Below, in pieces: positions 1 through 4,568 of a DNA stretch of 5,809 nucleotides. The notes under the pieces were generated by a model that saw nothing but the letters and a program-made list of their open reading frames with translations, was not told where the DNA came from and did not search any database. Within the stretch, counting starts at the first letter, position 1, and every line of letters starts with the position of its first letter. Source of the stretch: an uncultured Arthrobacter sp. (GTDB lineage Bacteria; Actinomycetota; Actinomycetes; Actinomycetales; Micrococcaceae); assembly GCA_937873245.1 (NCBI GenBank), contig CALMVY010000295.1:1-5809 (forward strand), written 5' to 3'. Both the position numbers and the translations under genes were made by a program.

Positions 1-81
1 CTTGACCTTGAATTTGACGACAATGAAGATCACGGAGAAGTGCCTTTCGGTGTGGGGGATGGTGTTCCATTCTTGCAACAA
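1..81 (-). CDS. Possible N-terminal part of an unidentified protein, cut by the window start
   Basis: Reading leftward from a TTG at 81 (or the next codon, TTG at 78), the minus strand stays open to the window edge. From about position 72 down, 20 of 24 codons end in G or C, as expected for a GC-rich genome, and the reading includes HFSVIFIVVKFKVK, a hydrophobic beta-strand-like stretch. This resembles the first strand of small ferredoxin-like proteins such as antibiotic-biosynthesis monooxygenases, but that is only a guess. An in-frame TGA lies upstream at 94-96, and no convincing Shine-Dalgarno sequence is visible. The inverted repeat at 93-137 would sit directly upstream. The other reading frames through this stretch have less biased third positions. 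Confidence 0.33.
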   Translation of the reverse strand, partial: MLQEWNTIPHTERHFSVIFIVVKFKVK

Positions 82-92
82 CCCAACGCGGG

Positions 93-137
93 GTCACTTC
101 CGGCCCAATCCGGCACGACAAAGGGGCCGTAAGTGAC
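93..137. repeat. Imperfect 14-bp inverted repeat with a 17-nt spacer
   Basis: GTCACTTCCGGCCC (93-106) is mirrored by GGGCCGTAAGTGAC (124-137), with 13 of 14 positions pairing. The loop is 107-123. No T-run follows on the plus strand. On the minus strand the repeat lies just upstream of the possible gene start at 78-81, so it could be a leader hairpin or operator. It could also be a terminator-like hairpin for plus-strand transcription, or the end of an older mobile element. The structure is plain; its role is not. Confidence 0.6.
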
Positions 138-158
138 TGTGAGTCTTGCAGTGGCTGG

Positions 159-183
159 TGAGGTGTGTCAAGGATGTGAGACA
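159..183 (+). repeat. IS-A left terminal inverted repeat
   Basis: Starts TGAGGTGTGTCAAGGATG and continues to GAGACA. It matches the other end (1406-1430, opposite orientation) in the first 8 and the last 11 bases. It lies 20 bp beyond the OrfB stop codon, as expected for the 3' end of an IS3 element. Confidence 0.85.
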
Positions 184-203
184 GCCGGTTAGTTTCTTCT
201 TGG

Positions 204-1049
204 TTAGGCGGCCACGGGTAGTGGCCGGTTTTTGGTCTTGAAGTTGGCCATCGCCGTGGCCGGTGGCAGCCCATCATTGTTGGTATGGGGCCGCCAGCGG
301 TTGTAGAACACCTCGATGTAGCGCATGGTCGCCCGGCGGGCGTCCTGTCGGGTAGCGAAGCTGTGGTGGTGGTAGAACTCGTTCTTCAGGGATGAGAACG
401 CCGACTCGGCGACGGCGTTATCCCAGCACACCCCGGTGGCCCCCATGGACTGGCGGACACCGTTTCCGGTGCACCAGGCGCCCATTTCCCGGGAAGTGTA
501 TTGGGTGCCGCGGTCGCTATGGAAAATGGCATCCGGGGCCAGGTGTCCTCGGTCCCTGGCCATCGCCAGCGCGCCCGTGACGAGGGAGGCGCGCATGTGG
601 TCGGCCATCGCCCATCCAACGATCATGCGGGTGCACAGGTCGATGACGGTGGCCAGATACAACCAGCCCTCGCCGGTGCGCAGGTAGGTGATGTCACCGA
701 CGAGCTTCGTGCCGGGGGTATCTGAGGTGAAGTCCCGGCCGATGAGATCGGCAAAGACCTTGTCCGGGTCCGAGGGGATGGTCGTGCGTTTGAAGGCGCG
801 CATCCGCTTGGCCGCCCAGCCGTTCTCCGCCATGATGGCAGCGACCGTGCCCACGGAAATCTCCACACCCGTGGCGGCGAGTTTGGTGTGGACCATGCGA
901 TGGCCGAAGATCCCGTCGGAGGAATCGAACATCGCCTTGACCAGTCCGGTCAGCTCCCGGTGCCGGGCAGCCGTCGGTGACTCTTCGTGGTCCAGCCAGC
1001 GGTAATACGAGGCCCGCGGAATGCCCAGCTGGGCGCACATCCAGGCCAC
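204..1049 (-). CDS. IS3-family transposase OrfB (IS-A), catalytic domain
   Basis: Supplies the DDE integrase-fold catalytic domain that cuts and joins the IS ends. From the GTG at 1049 the reading is 281 residues. The triad is visible: D119 in GDITYL, D179 in HSDRGTQY and E215 in NAVAESAF, giving DD(35)E spacing. The preceding region (about residues 1-75) carries the usual OrfB helical motifs (SYYRW, GHRMVH, and an HTH-like GTVAAIM). The C-terminus has the family's YIEVFYNRWRPH motif. This frame is open upstream of 1049 as far as 1139, with a TGA at 1142-1140, and that extra part (RTTVEDLYRLVQEKN) looks like genuine IS3 protein. The working product is therefore probably an OrfAB fusion made by -1 frameshifting, not a protein started at 1049. 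I see no truncation or missing catalytic residue. Confidence 0.93.
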   Translation of the reverse strand: MAWMCAQLGIPRASYYRWLDHEESPTAARHRELTGLVKAMFDSSDGIFGHRMVHTKLAATGVEISVGTVAAIMAENGWAAKRMRAFKRTTIPSDPDKVFADLIGRDFTSDTPGTKLVGDITYLRTGEGWLYLATVIDLCTRMIVGWAMADHMRASLVTGALAMARDRGHLAPDAIFHSDRGTQYTSREMGAWCTGNGVRQSMGATGVCWDNAVAESAFSSLKNEFYHHHSFATRQDARRATMRYIEVFYNRWRPHTNNDGLPPATAMANFKTKNRPLPVAA

Positions 1050-1056
1050 AGGGAAC

Positions 1057-1132
1057 TCGGCGTTCTTCTCCTGAACAAGCCGGTAGAGGTCCTCTACCGT
1101 TGTTCTTTGGCAAAGAACGCCGAAACTTTTTT
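1057..1132 (-). promoter_or_regulatory. Probable -1 frameshift signal of IS-A (A6G run plus nested stems)
   Basis: On the transcribed strand, a run of six A and a G (1132-1126) is followed after 7 nt by a perfect hairpin, GTTCTTT / AAAGAAC (1118-1112 and 1108-1102, 3-nt loop). A second perfect stem, CGGTAGA / TCTACCG (1099-1093 and 1087-1081), contains the OrfA stop codon. A competing 11-bp long-range stem, TCGGCGTTCTT (1123-1113) with AAGAACGCCGA (1067-1057), encloses both. OrfB is in the -1 frame and its frame is closed just upstream (TGA at 1142-1140). IS3-family elements are known to make OrfAB by -1 slippage on A-rich runs with downstream structure. Here the zero-frame codons are CTG AAA AAA GTT, so the A-run is not in the ideal A_AAA_AAG phase, and the slip efficiency is uncertain. 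Confidence 0.6.
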
Positions 1133-1384
1133 CAGGAAATCATTCTCCCGTTCCAGCTCCCGCAGCCGGGCCTCCATCGCCTTATATTTCGCGGGATCCA
1201 CCGGATCATCAGGCCTGCCGCCGGCACCGGCCTCTCCTTCCCGATGCAGCTGGACCCACCGCTTCAGCGCGGTCACGGAGATCCCCAGCTCGGGGGCAAC
1301 TGAGGCGGGCGAACGGCCAGAGGAAATGACGAGATTCACGGCATCGGCCTTGAACTCATCGGAATAACTGGGACGGGAAGACAT
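1094..1384 (-). CDS. IS3-family OrfA (IS-A), DNA-binding HTH protein
   Basis: A protein of 96 residues that binds the IS ends. The N-terminal half is an HTH_Tnp_1-type domain (YSDEFKADAVNLV, then the recognition part SVTALKRWVQ). It is followed by a heptad-like helix (MEARLRELERENDFLKKV) typical of the leucine-zipper multimerisation region of IS3 OrfA. I prefer the ATG at 1384 to the in-frame GTG at 1390, because AAAGGA at 1398-1393 is 8 nt from the ATG but only 2 nt from the GTG. OrfB is in the -1 frame and overlaps its 3' end. The likely slip site is the A6G run at 1132-1126. Confidence 0.92.
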   Translation of the reverse strand: MSSRPSYSDEFKADAVNLVISSGRSPASVAPELGISVTALKRWVQLHREGEAGAGGRPDDPVDPAKYKAMEARLRELERENDFLKKVSAFFAKEQR

Positions 1385-1405
1385 GGGCACAATCCTTTCA
1401 AACTG

Positions 1406-1430
1406 TGTCTCACATCAGTAGTACACCTCA
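1406..1430 (-). repeat. IS-A right terminal inverted repeat
   Basis: On the minus strand it reads TGAGGTGTACTACTGATG and continues to GAGACA. It is the upstream end of the element, just before OrfA. The IS-A promoter would be expected in or next to it, but I see no convincing -35/-10 pair. Confidence 0.85.
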
Positions 1431-1575
1431 ATGATCGTCAGCAAGACCGAAGCCAACGAATAGCAGATGATGCGTCAACAGGTGCGCTTTGACCAGCGCG
1501 GAAAGCGCGTCTCTATTGCTGTTGTAGCCGAGGTAGTCGTCGCGTGTTAGGACGACGGAATTTTTCAAGTCGGTC
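1431..1575 (-). pseudogene. Remnant of a SIR2-family protein gene, interrupted by ISs on both sides
   Basis: The minus strand is open through the whole 145-bp gap between the two IS3 elements. It reads TDLKNSVVLTRDDYLGYN, then a helix, then THHLLFVGFGLADDH. The VLTRDDY and LLFVGFGLADD motifs are characteristic of the C-terminal part of the SIR2-like (SIR2_2 type) domain found in bacterial NADase-type defence proteins. No start, stop or remaining domain is present. The 3' continuation is cut by IS-A at 1430/1431 and the 5' part by IS-B near 1575. The sequences on the far sides of IS-A (1-158) and IS-B/IS110 do not continue the domain in any frame I checked, so the rest was probably deleted. 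Codons are less GC-biased than in the IS genes. Family assignment is from motif memory; a related nucleotide-binding fold cannot be excluded. Confidence 0.68.
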
Positions 1576-1593
1576 GGTACCAGTGGGAGTTAG
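1576..1593 (+). repeat. IS-B left terminal inverted repeat (approximate)
   Basis: GGTACCAGTGGGAGTTAG matches the opposite end, GGTGCCACTGGGTCATAG (3077-3060, minus strand), at 13 of 18 positions. The OrfB stop codon TAA (1592-1590) lies inside this repeat, so the gene runs almost to the element tip. Confidence 0.6.
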
Positions 1594-2582
1594 GCTGCTA
1601 GTTTTTCGGTGTTTTCCTTGGGTTGGTTGATCCATGCGGGCCCGGGCAGGGCCAGTATTTTGGGGTCGGTGTTTTTGGTGAAGCGGTTGGGATGTTTCGC
1701 CCGTGCCGCGGCGAGGGTTTCGGAGCGTTGCTTGGCGACGCCGGCGGCGAGGCTGTAGTGGACGTTGGCGGGTGTGTGGAAGCCGATCCCGGAGTGCTGA
1801 TGATGATGGTTGTACCAGTCCACAAACTCACTGATAAAGGCCCTGGCATCGCCAAGGGAAGCGAAGCGTTCGGGAAACATGGGCCCGTATTTCATGGTCT
1901 TGAAGAGGCTTTCTGAGTACGGATTATCGTTGCTCACCCGGGGCCGGGAATGTGACCGGGTGACCTCCAAATCTGCCAGCAACGCGGCCACAGTCTTGGA
2001 CGTCATCGACGTCCCCCGATCCGCGTGCACCACCTGCGGGATGCCGTGGATGCCGAAGATTTCCTTCATCATCTCCACCGCCAGAACCGCGGATTCGCTG
2101 GCGTGCACGTGCGCGCCGACAATGAAGCGGGAGTGGATGTCGACCATCATGTAGCAGTCGTAGTATTTGCCCCTCATGGGCCCGGCCAGCTTCGTAATGT
2201 CCCATGTCAGCACCTGGCCCGGGGCGGTGGCCACGAGCTCGGGAACGGCCCGGGGAGGGTGCTTGGCCAGGCGGCGGCGTTCCTTGACCTGCTTGTTCTC
2301 CTCCAACACCCGGTAAAACGTTGACAACGAGCCCAGATAGACGCCCGCATCCAGGAGCTTCGCATAGACCTGCATCGGTGCCAGGTCGACGAACTCCGGG
2401 GCGTTCAACGCCGCCAACACCGCGGCCCGCTCGGTAGGGCTGAGCTTGTTCGGTGGCGTCACCGCCGCCGTCTCCCGGGGCGGGGTCGGCTTGCGGTATA
2501 CCGTGGTGCGTGAGATCCCGGCCAGGGAGGCCGCCTGCCGGGTGGGGACCTGTTGTTGGCGCAGGCCGTGGTAGGCGGCCAT
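1590..2582 (-). CDS. IS3-family transposase OrfB (IS-B)
   Basis: A 330-residue DDE transposase. It has an N-terminal HTH (about residues 13-31, with QAASLAGISRTTVYR), an HTH_21-like central segment (MQVYAKLLDAGVYLGSLSTFYRV), and then the catalytic domain with D128 (LTWDIT), D188 (HADRGTSM) and E224 (NPYSESLF), again DD(35)E. VDWYNHHHQHSG is the usual C-terminal IS3 motif. The C-terminal tail past about residue 285 is longer than in IS-A OrfB. Its ATG overlaps the OrfA stop as TGATG, which suggests translational coupling, and AAGAAGAG just upstream could act as a ribosome-binding site. The OrfB frame is also open upstream through the OrfA hairpin region, so a fused OrfAB made by -1 slippage is possible too. 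All catalytic residues are intact. Confidence 0.93.
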   Translation of the reverse strand: MAAYHGLRQQQVPTRQAASLAGISRTTVYRKPTPPRETAAVTPPNKLSPTERAAVLAALNAPEFVDLAPMQVYAKLLDAGVYLGSLSTFYRVLEENKQVKERRRLAKHPPRAVPELVATAPGQVLTWDITKLAGPMRGKYYDCYMMVDIHSRFIVGAHVHASESAVLAVEMMKEIFGIHGIPQVVHADRGTSMTSKTVAALLADLEVTRSHSRPRVSNDNPYSESLFKTMKYGPMFPERFASLGDARAFISEFVDWYNHHHQHSGIGFHTPANVHYSLAAGVAKQRSETLAAARAKHPNRFTKNTDPKILALPGPAWINQPKENTEKLAA

Positions 2583-3016
2583 CAGCTCTTCTTGGACTTC
2601 GGCTCGTCCGGTGATTCCTGAATGGCGTTCTCTAAGAACGCCGAGAGTTTTTCCATGATTCCCAGGGCTGCCTCGGATCTTTTCAACCGGCTCTCACTCA
2701 CCTCCAGCTGGCGGCGCAAACGCGCGATCTCGGCCTGGTCCGTGGAGAGTTTCCCGATTGTTTCCCCGGGCTTCTTGCCCGCCAAAACGCCGGCGTCACG
2801 GAGCCGGCGCCATTCAGTCATCTGCGAGGAATACAGGCCCTCACGGCGCAGGAACGCGCCGCCTTCATTGGACTCGATGGCGGCCTCGTACGAGGCCAAA
2901 AATTCAAGCTTCTGCGCGGGGGTGAACGACCGACGAGCGCTCGGTCCACCGGCACGCGGTCCGGGACTGTTCATAGGACCATCTTTGCCTACGGCACTCA
3001 AAACTGGACTAGACAT
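2582..3016 (-). CDS. IS3-family OrfA (IS-B), DNA-binding protein
   Basis: A 144-residue accessory protein of the transposase. A Gly/Pro/Arg-rich N-terminus (about 1-30) precedes an HTH-type region (FTPAQKLEFLASYEAA, then LYSSQMTEWRRLRDAGVL, residues 31-78). A predicted coiled coil follows (AEIARLRRQLEVSESRLKR, about 95-128), ending in MEKLSAFLENA and a lysine-rich tail. The ATG at 3016 has AGGA 8 nt upstream. The gene overlaps OrfB by one base. It is longer than IS-A OrfA (144 against 96 residues) and shares with it only the general plan and the short SAF motif at the end of the coiled coil. Confidence 0.88.
   Translation of the reverse strand: MSSPVLSAVGKDGPMNSPGPRAGGPSARRSFTPAQKLEFLASYEAAIESNEGGAFLRREGLYSSQMTEWRRLRDAGVLAGKKPGETIGKLSTDQAEIARLRRQLEVSESRLKRSEAALGIMEKLSAFLENAIQESPDEPKSKKS
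2626..2653 (-). promoter_or_regulatory. A-rich run and hairpin near the 3' end of IS-B OrfA
   Basis: GAAAAAC (2653-2647) is followed by a perfect 7-bp hairpin, GCGTTCT / AGAACGC (2641-2635 and 2631-2625, loop TAG). IS-A has the same layout, and an identical 11-base block TCGGCGTTCTT occurs in both elements at this point. Because the OrfB frame is open here, this may be a second -1 slippage site, but the OrfB ATG at 2582 offers a simpler route to OrfB. Confidence 0.4.
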
Positions 3017-3059
3017 GATTAGATTCCTGGTTCTCGCCCCACGCGATCAAGCGGACTTG

Positions 3060-3077
3060 CTATGACCCAGTGGCACC
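3060..3077 (-). repeat. IS-B right terminal inverted repeat (approximate)
   Basis: On the minus strand it reads GGTGCCACTGGGTCATAG, pairing with 1576-1593. It lies about 45 bp upstream of the OrfA start and only about 8 bp from the left boundary of the IS110 element, so IS110 is inserted practically at the edge of IS-B. Confidence 0.6.
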
Positions 3078-3126
3078 GTTCCAGCCTGACGGCAATGATG
3101 ATAATGGTCTTGAAGCGGTGTGACCC

Positions 3127-3136
3127 CCAGCCTGAC
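3127..3136 (+). other. Left target guide (LTG) of the bridge RNA
   Basis: CCAGCCTGAC is identical to the left insertion junction at 3081-3090 (target CCAGC, core CT, then GAC of the element's left end). It lies on the 5' side of the target-binding loop, where IS621 carries its LTG. The bases on both sides of the match differ. Confidence 0.72.
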
Positions 3137-3158
3137 TGACGCCTCCCACGGGGGCTGT

Positions 3159-3170
3159 CCTTTACGTGAT
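3159..3170 (+). other. Right target guide (RTG) of the bridge RNA
   Basis: CCTTTACGTGAT is complementary to ATCACGTAGAGG, the first twelve bases beyond the right end of the element (4567-4578), with eleven Watson-Crick pairs and one G-U. It lies on the 3' side of the target loop, as expected. Confidence 0.78.
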
Positions 3171-3223
3171 CTGTCCACCGTTTCAAGACTGCAGGAAGTG
3201 CGCTGACCAGGCGGACATGACTT

Positions 3224-3236
3224 TATAGGAGCCTGA
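3224..3236 (+). other. Left donor guide (LDG) of the bridge RNA
   Basis: TATAGGAGCCTGA is identical over 13 bases to the circular-junction sequence predicted by joining the right end (TATAGGAGC, to 4566) to the left end (CTGA, from 3086). Nine of these bases are found contiguously at 4558-4566. Confidence 0.78.
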
Positions 3237-3248
3237 AGCTAACAGTCC

Positions 3249-3258
3249 CATTGCCGTC
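3249..3258 (+). other. Right donor guide (RDG) of the bridge RNA
   Basis: CATTGCCGTC is the exact reverse complement of GACGGCAATG at 3088-3097, the first bases of the element after the CT core. It lies on the 3' side of the donor loop. Confidence 0.78.
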
Positions 3259-3324
3259 TTGTCTGCCCGCCTGGCCAACGTGCCCTCAATTACGCATCTG
3301 ATGCAAAGGAAGGGCAGTTTCATC

Positions 3325-4548
3325 ATGGCAAACGATCTGCTGAAAGTCATCGCTGGCGTCGATACCCACGCCGATACCCACCACGTCGCCATCATCACCG
3401 AGCACGGCCAGCACGTCGCCGACAAGGAATTCCTCGCCGTCGGATCCGGCTACCGGAAAATCTTTGCCTTCATCACCGAATTCGGTCCCGTCCTCGGCGT
3501 AGGAATCGAAGGAACCGGCAGCTACGGCGCAGAGCTGAGCAGGGTCCTGACCAGGGAAGGACTGACGGTCCAGGAAATCAACCGACCCAACCGGCAGGCC
3601 CGCCGGCTACGCGGCAAATCAGATCCCCTCGACGCCTACCAAGCCGCGGAATCCGTTCTCGCCCAGCGCGGCACCTCCACCCCGAAAGCCAAGGACGGAC
3701 CCGTCGAATGCCTCAGGGTCGTGCGCGCCGCCCGGGTCTCGGCGATGAAGGCCCGCACCATTGCAGTCAACCAGATCAAGGGCATCCTGGTCTCCGCCGC
3801 GGAACCGTTACGCAGCAAATACCGCGGCATGAGCTCCGTGCAGCTTATCCCGGCCCTGGAACACTCACGTCCGGCTGGCACCCTGACAGACCCTGAATAT
3901 GCCACCGCCGTGGTCTTGAAGAACTTGGCCACCCGCTACCGGAATCTGGACCGCGAAATCAGCCAGGCAGATGACCAGCTGGCCGAAATTCTGGCCGTGC
4001 ACGCCCCGATGCTCTGCGACCTTCCCGGGGTCGGAACCGAGGTCGCCAGTCAGCTCCTGGTCACCATGGGAGATAATCCGGAACGCATCGGCAACGAAGC
4101 CCAGTTCGCCGCCCTGACAGGCACCGCCCCCATCCCCGCCTCCTCGGGGAAGACCACCCGGCACAGGCTCAGCCACGGCGGCGACAGAGCCGCCAACGCA
4201 GCCATCCACCACGTGGTCGTTTCCCGCATGGCCACCGACCAGCGTACGAAAGACTATGTTGCCCGGCGAACCGAAGAAGGCAAGTCTAAGAAAGAGATCA
4301 TGCGCTGCCTCAAACGCTACGTCTCCCGGGCAATTTACGGCCAGCTGACAAATCCCCAGCCCGCACCGGATATCAGCGATTTACGCCCAACGCGACAGCA
4401 GCTCGGACTCACCCTCCAAACCGCCGCCAGACACTTCAACACCTGGCCGGGCACCCTTTCCCGCATCGAACGAGGACTCAGCCGCGATGACGCCCTCGCC
4501 CACGAATACAGGAGCTGGCTGGCCGGGCAAAACCCAGCAGAGATATGA
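3325..4548 (+). CDS. IS110-family transposase (DEDD recombinase) with C-terminal HTH-like extension
   Basis: A 407-residue bridge-RNA-guided recombinase. The RuvC-like DEDD domain shows D13 (GVDTHADTH), E62 (GIEGTGSYG) and D100/D103 (KSDPLDA). A helical region follows, with a coiled-coil-like part (about 200-225). The Tnp/transposase_20 domain (LPGVGTEVAS at 233-242, then TGTAPIPASSGKTTRHRL) supplies the catalytic serine, S273 or S274. KKEIMRCLKRYVSRAIYG is the usual end of the family. Unusually, about 50 residues follow (about 353-400) with the pattern of an XRE-type HTH: TRQQLGLTLQTAARHF, then GTLSRIERGL and EYRSWL. I chose the ATG at 3325 because AAAGGAAGGG (3305-3314) precedes it and the conserved domain begins there. 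A start at 3259 would overlap the bridge RNA. Nothing is truncated. Confidence 0.94.
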   Translation: MANDLLKVIAGVDTHADTHHVAIITEHGQHVADKEFLAVGSGYRKIFAFITEFGPVLGVGIEGTGSYGAELSRVLTREGLTVQEINRPNRQARRLRGKSDPLDAYQAAESVLAQRGTSTPKAKDGPVECLRVVRAARVSAMKARTIAVNQIKGILVSAAEPLRSKYRGMSSVQLIPALEHSRPAGTLTDPEYATAVVLKNLATRYRNLDREISQADDQLAEILAVHAPMLCDLPGVGTEVASQLLVTMGDNPERIGNEAQFAALTGTAPIPASSGKTTRHRLSHGGDRAANAAIHHVVVSRMATDQRTKDYVARRTEEGKSKKEIMRCLKRYVSRAIYGQLTNPQPAPDISDLRPTRQQLGLTLQTAARHFNTWPGTLSRIERGLSRDDALAHEYRSWLAGQNPAEI

Positions 4549-4549
4549 G

Positions 4550-4566
4550 TTGACAACTATAGGAGC
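4550..4566 (+). promoter_or_regulatory. IS110 right end with an outward TTGACA (-35-like) box
   Basis: Two bases after the transposase stop is a consensus -35 hexamer, TTGACA (4550-4555), then AC and the left-donor sequence TATAGGAGC. In IS621, joining RE to LE in the excised circle builds a promoter for the bridge RNA. Here the joined sequence would place AATGAT (3094-3099) 19 nt downstream and GATAAT (3100-3105) 25 nt downstream of TTGACA. Neither spacing is ideal, so the junction promoter is plausible but not proven. Confidence 0.4.
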
Positions 4567-4568
4567 AT

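Larger units (their letters stand above)
159..1430 (-). mobile_element. IS3-family insertion sequence (IS-A), complete
   Basis: A 1272-bp element bounded by terminal inverted repeats that begin with TG, as usual for the IS3 family. The left end is TGAGGTGT...GATGTGAGACA (159-183). The right end, read on the minus strand, is TGAGGTGT...GATGTGAGACA (1430-1406). The two outer blocks of 8 and 11 bp match exactly and are separated by six mostly mismatched positions. It encodes overlapping OrfA and OrfB in a -1 frame relation with a full DD(35)E triad, so it looks capable of transposing. The flanking 3-4 bases differ (TGG on the left, ATG on the right), so no target-site duplication is visible. I cannot assign an ISfinder name. 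Confidence 0.9.
1570..3083 (-). mobile_element. Second IS3-family insertion sequence (IS-B)
   Basis: About 1.5 kb with OrfA and OrfB overlapping by one base, both on the minus strand. Imperfect terminal repeats flank the genes. The left end, around 1576-1593, reads GGTACCAGTGGG...TAG. The right end, read on the minus strand around 3077-3060, reads GGTGCCACTGGG...TAG. The matches may extend a few bases outward with lower identity (to 1570 and 3083), so the exact ends are uncertain by about 8 bp. I find no clear 3-5 bp target duplication for any choice of ends. It differs from IS-A in protein sequence, OrfA length and repeats, so the pair is not a composite transposon with identical ends. Subgroup and name are not assigned. 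Confidence 0.8.
3106..3283 (+). ncRNA. IS110 bridge RNA (target-binding and donor-binding loops)
   Basis: In IS110 elements such as IS621, a non-coding RNA from the left end directs the recombinase by pairing one loop with the target and the other with the donor (the RE-LE junction). Here the target loop is closed by a 14-bp stem (3107-3120 with 3176-3189, one G-U pair) and contains an inner hairpin, GCCTCC / GGGGGC (3141-3146, 3150-3155). The donor loop is closed by a 17-position stem (3198-3214 with 3267-3283, two mismatches, two G-U) with a small inner hairpin AGC / GCT (3230-3240). Guides: LTG 3127-3136, RTG 3159-3170, LDG 3224-3234, RDG 3249-3258. Each matches the expected junction sequence over 9-12 positions. 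The exact 5' and 3' ends are inferred; about 180 nt resembles the IS621 RNA length. Confidence 0.82.
3086..4566 (+). mobile_element. IS110-family insertion sequence with readable bridge-RNA guides
   Basis: A DEDD transposase gene preceded by a structured non-coding left end of about 240 bp. Boundaries come from the element's own RNA guides. The left end starts at core CT (3086-3087) followed by GACGGCAATG (3088-3097), complementary to the right donor guide at 3249-3258. The right end finishes with TATAGGAGC (4558-4566), identical to the left donor guide at 3224-3232. Outside, the left junction CCAGCCTGAC (3081-3090) equals the left target guide (3127-3136), and the right flank starting at 4567 pairs with the right target guide (3159-3170). 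IS110 elements lack terminal inverted repeats and long target duplications, which fits. The length, about 1480 bp, is normal for the family. Confidence 0.88.

Noticed and set aside
1..132. Plus-strand open frame ending at TAA 130-132 (LDLEFDDNEDHGEV...)
   Set aside because: Third-position composition is mixed, whereas the opposite strand frame at 1-72 is strongly GC-ending. The stop also lies inside the inverted repeat. Treated as a shadow, but not excluded.
159..3083. Composite transposon formed by IS-A and IS-B
   Set aside because: The two elements have different proteins and different terminal repeats, so their ends would not be mobilised as one unit by a single transposase.
3084..3180. 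Search for the missing 5' part of the SIR2 gene beyond IS-B on the minus strand
   Set aside because: No frame shows SIR2 motifs, and this stretch is explained as the IS110 left end and bridge RNA.
3259..3324. Upstream start (ATG at 3259) extending the IS110 transposase by 22 residues
   Set aside because: It would overlap the 3' arm of the bridge-RNA donor stem, has no good ribosome-binding site, and the conserved domain begins just after the ATG at 3325, which has AAAGGAAGGG upstream.
3224..4566. TATAGGAGC direct repeat considered as a target-site duplication or as duplicated ribosome-binding sites
   Set aside because: One copy is internal to the element and neither precedes a start codon at proper distance. 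The donor-guide explanation accounts for it together with three other matches.
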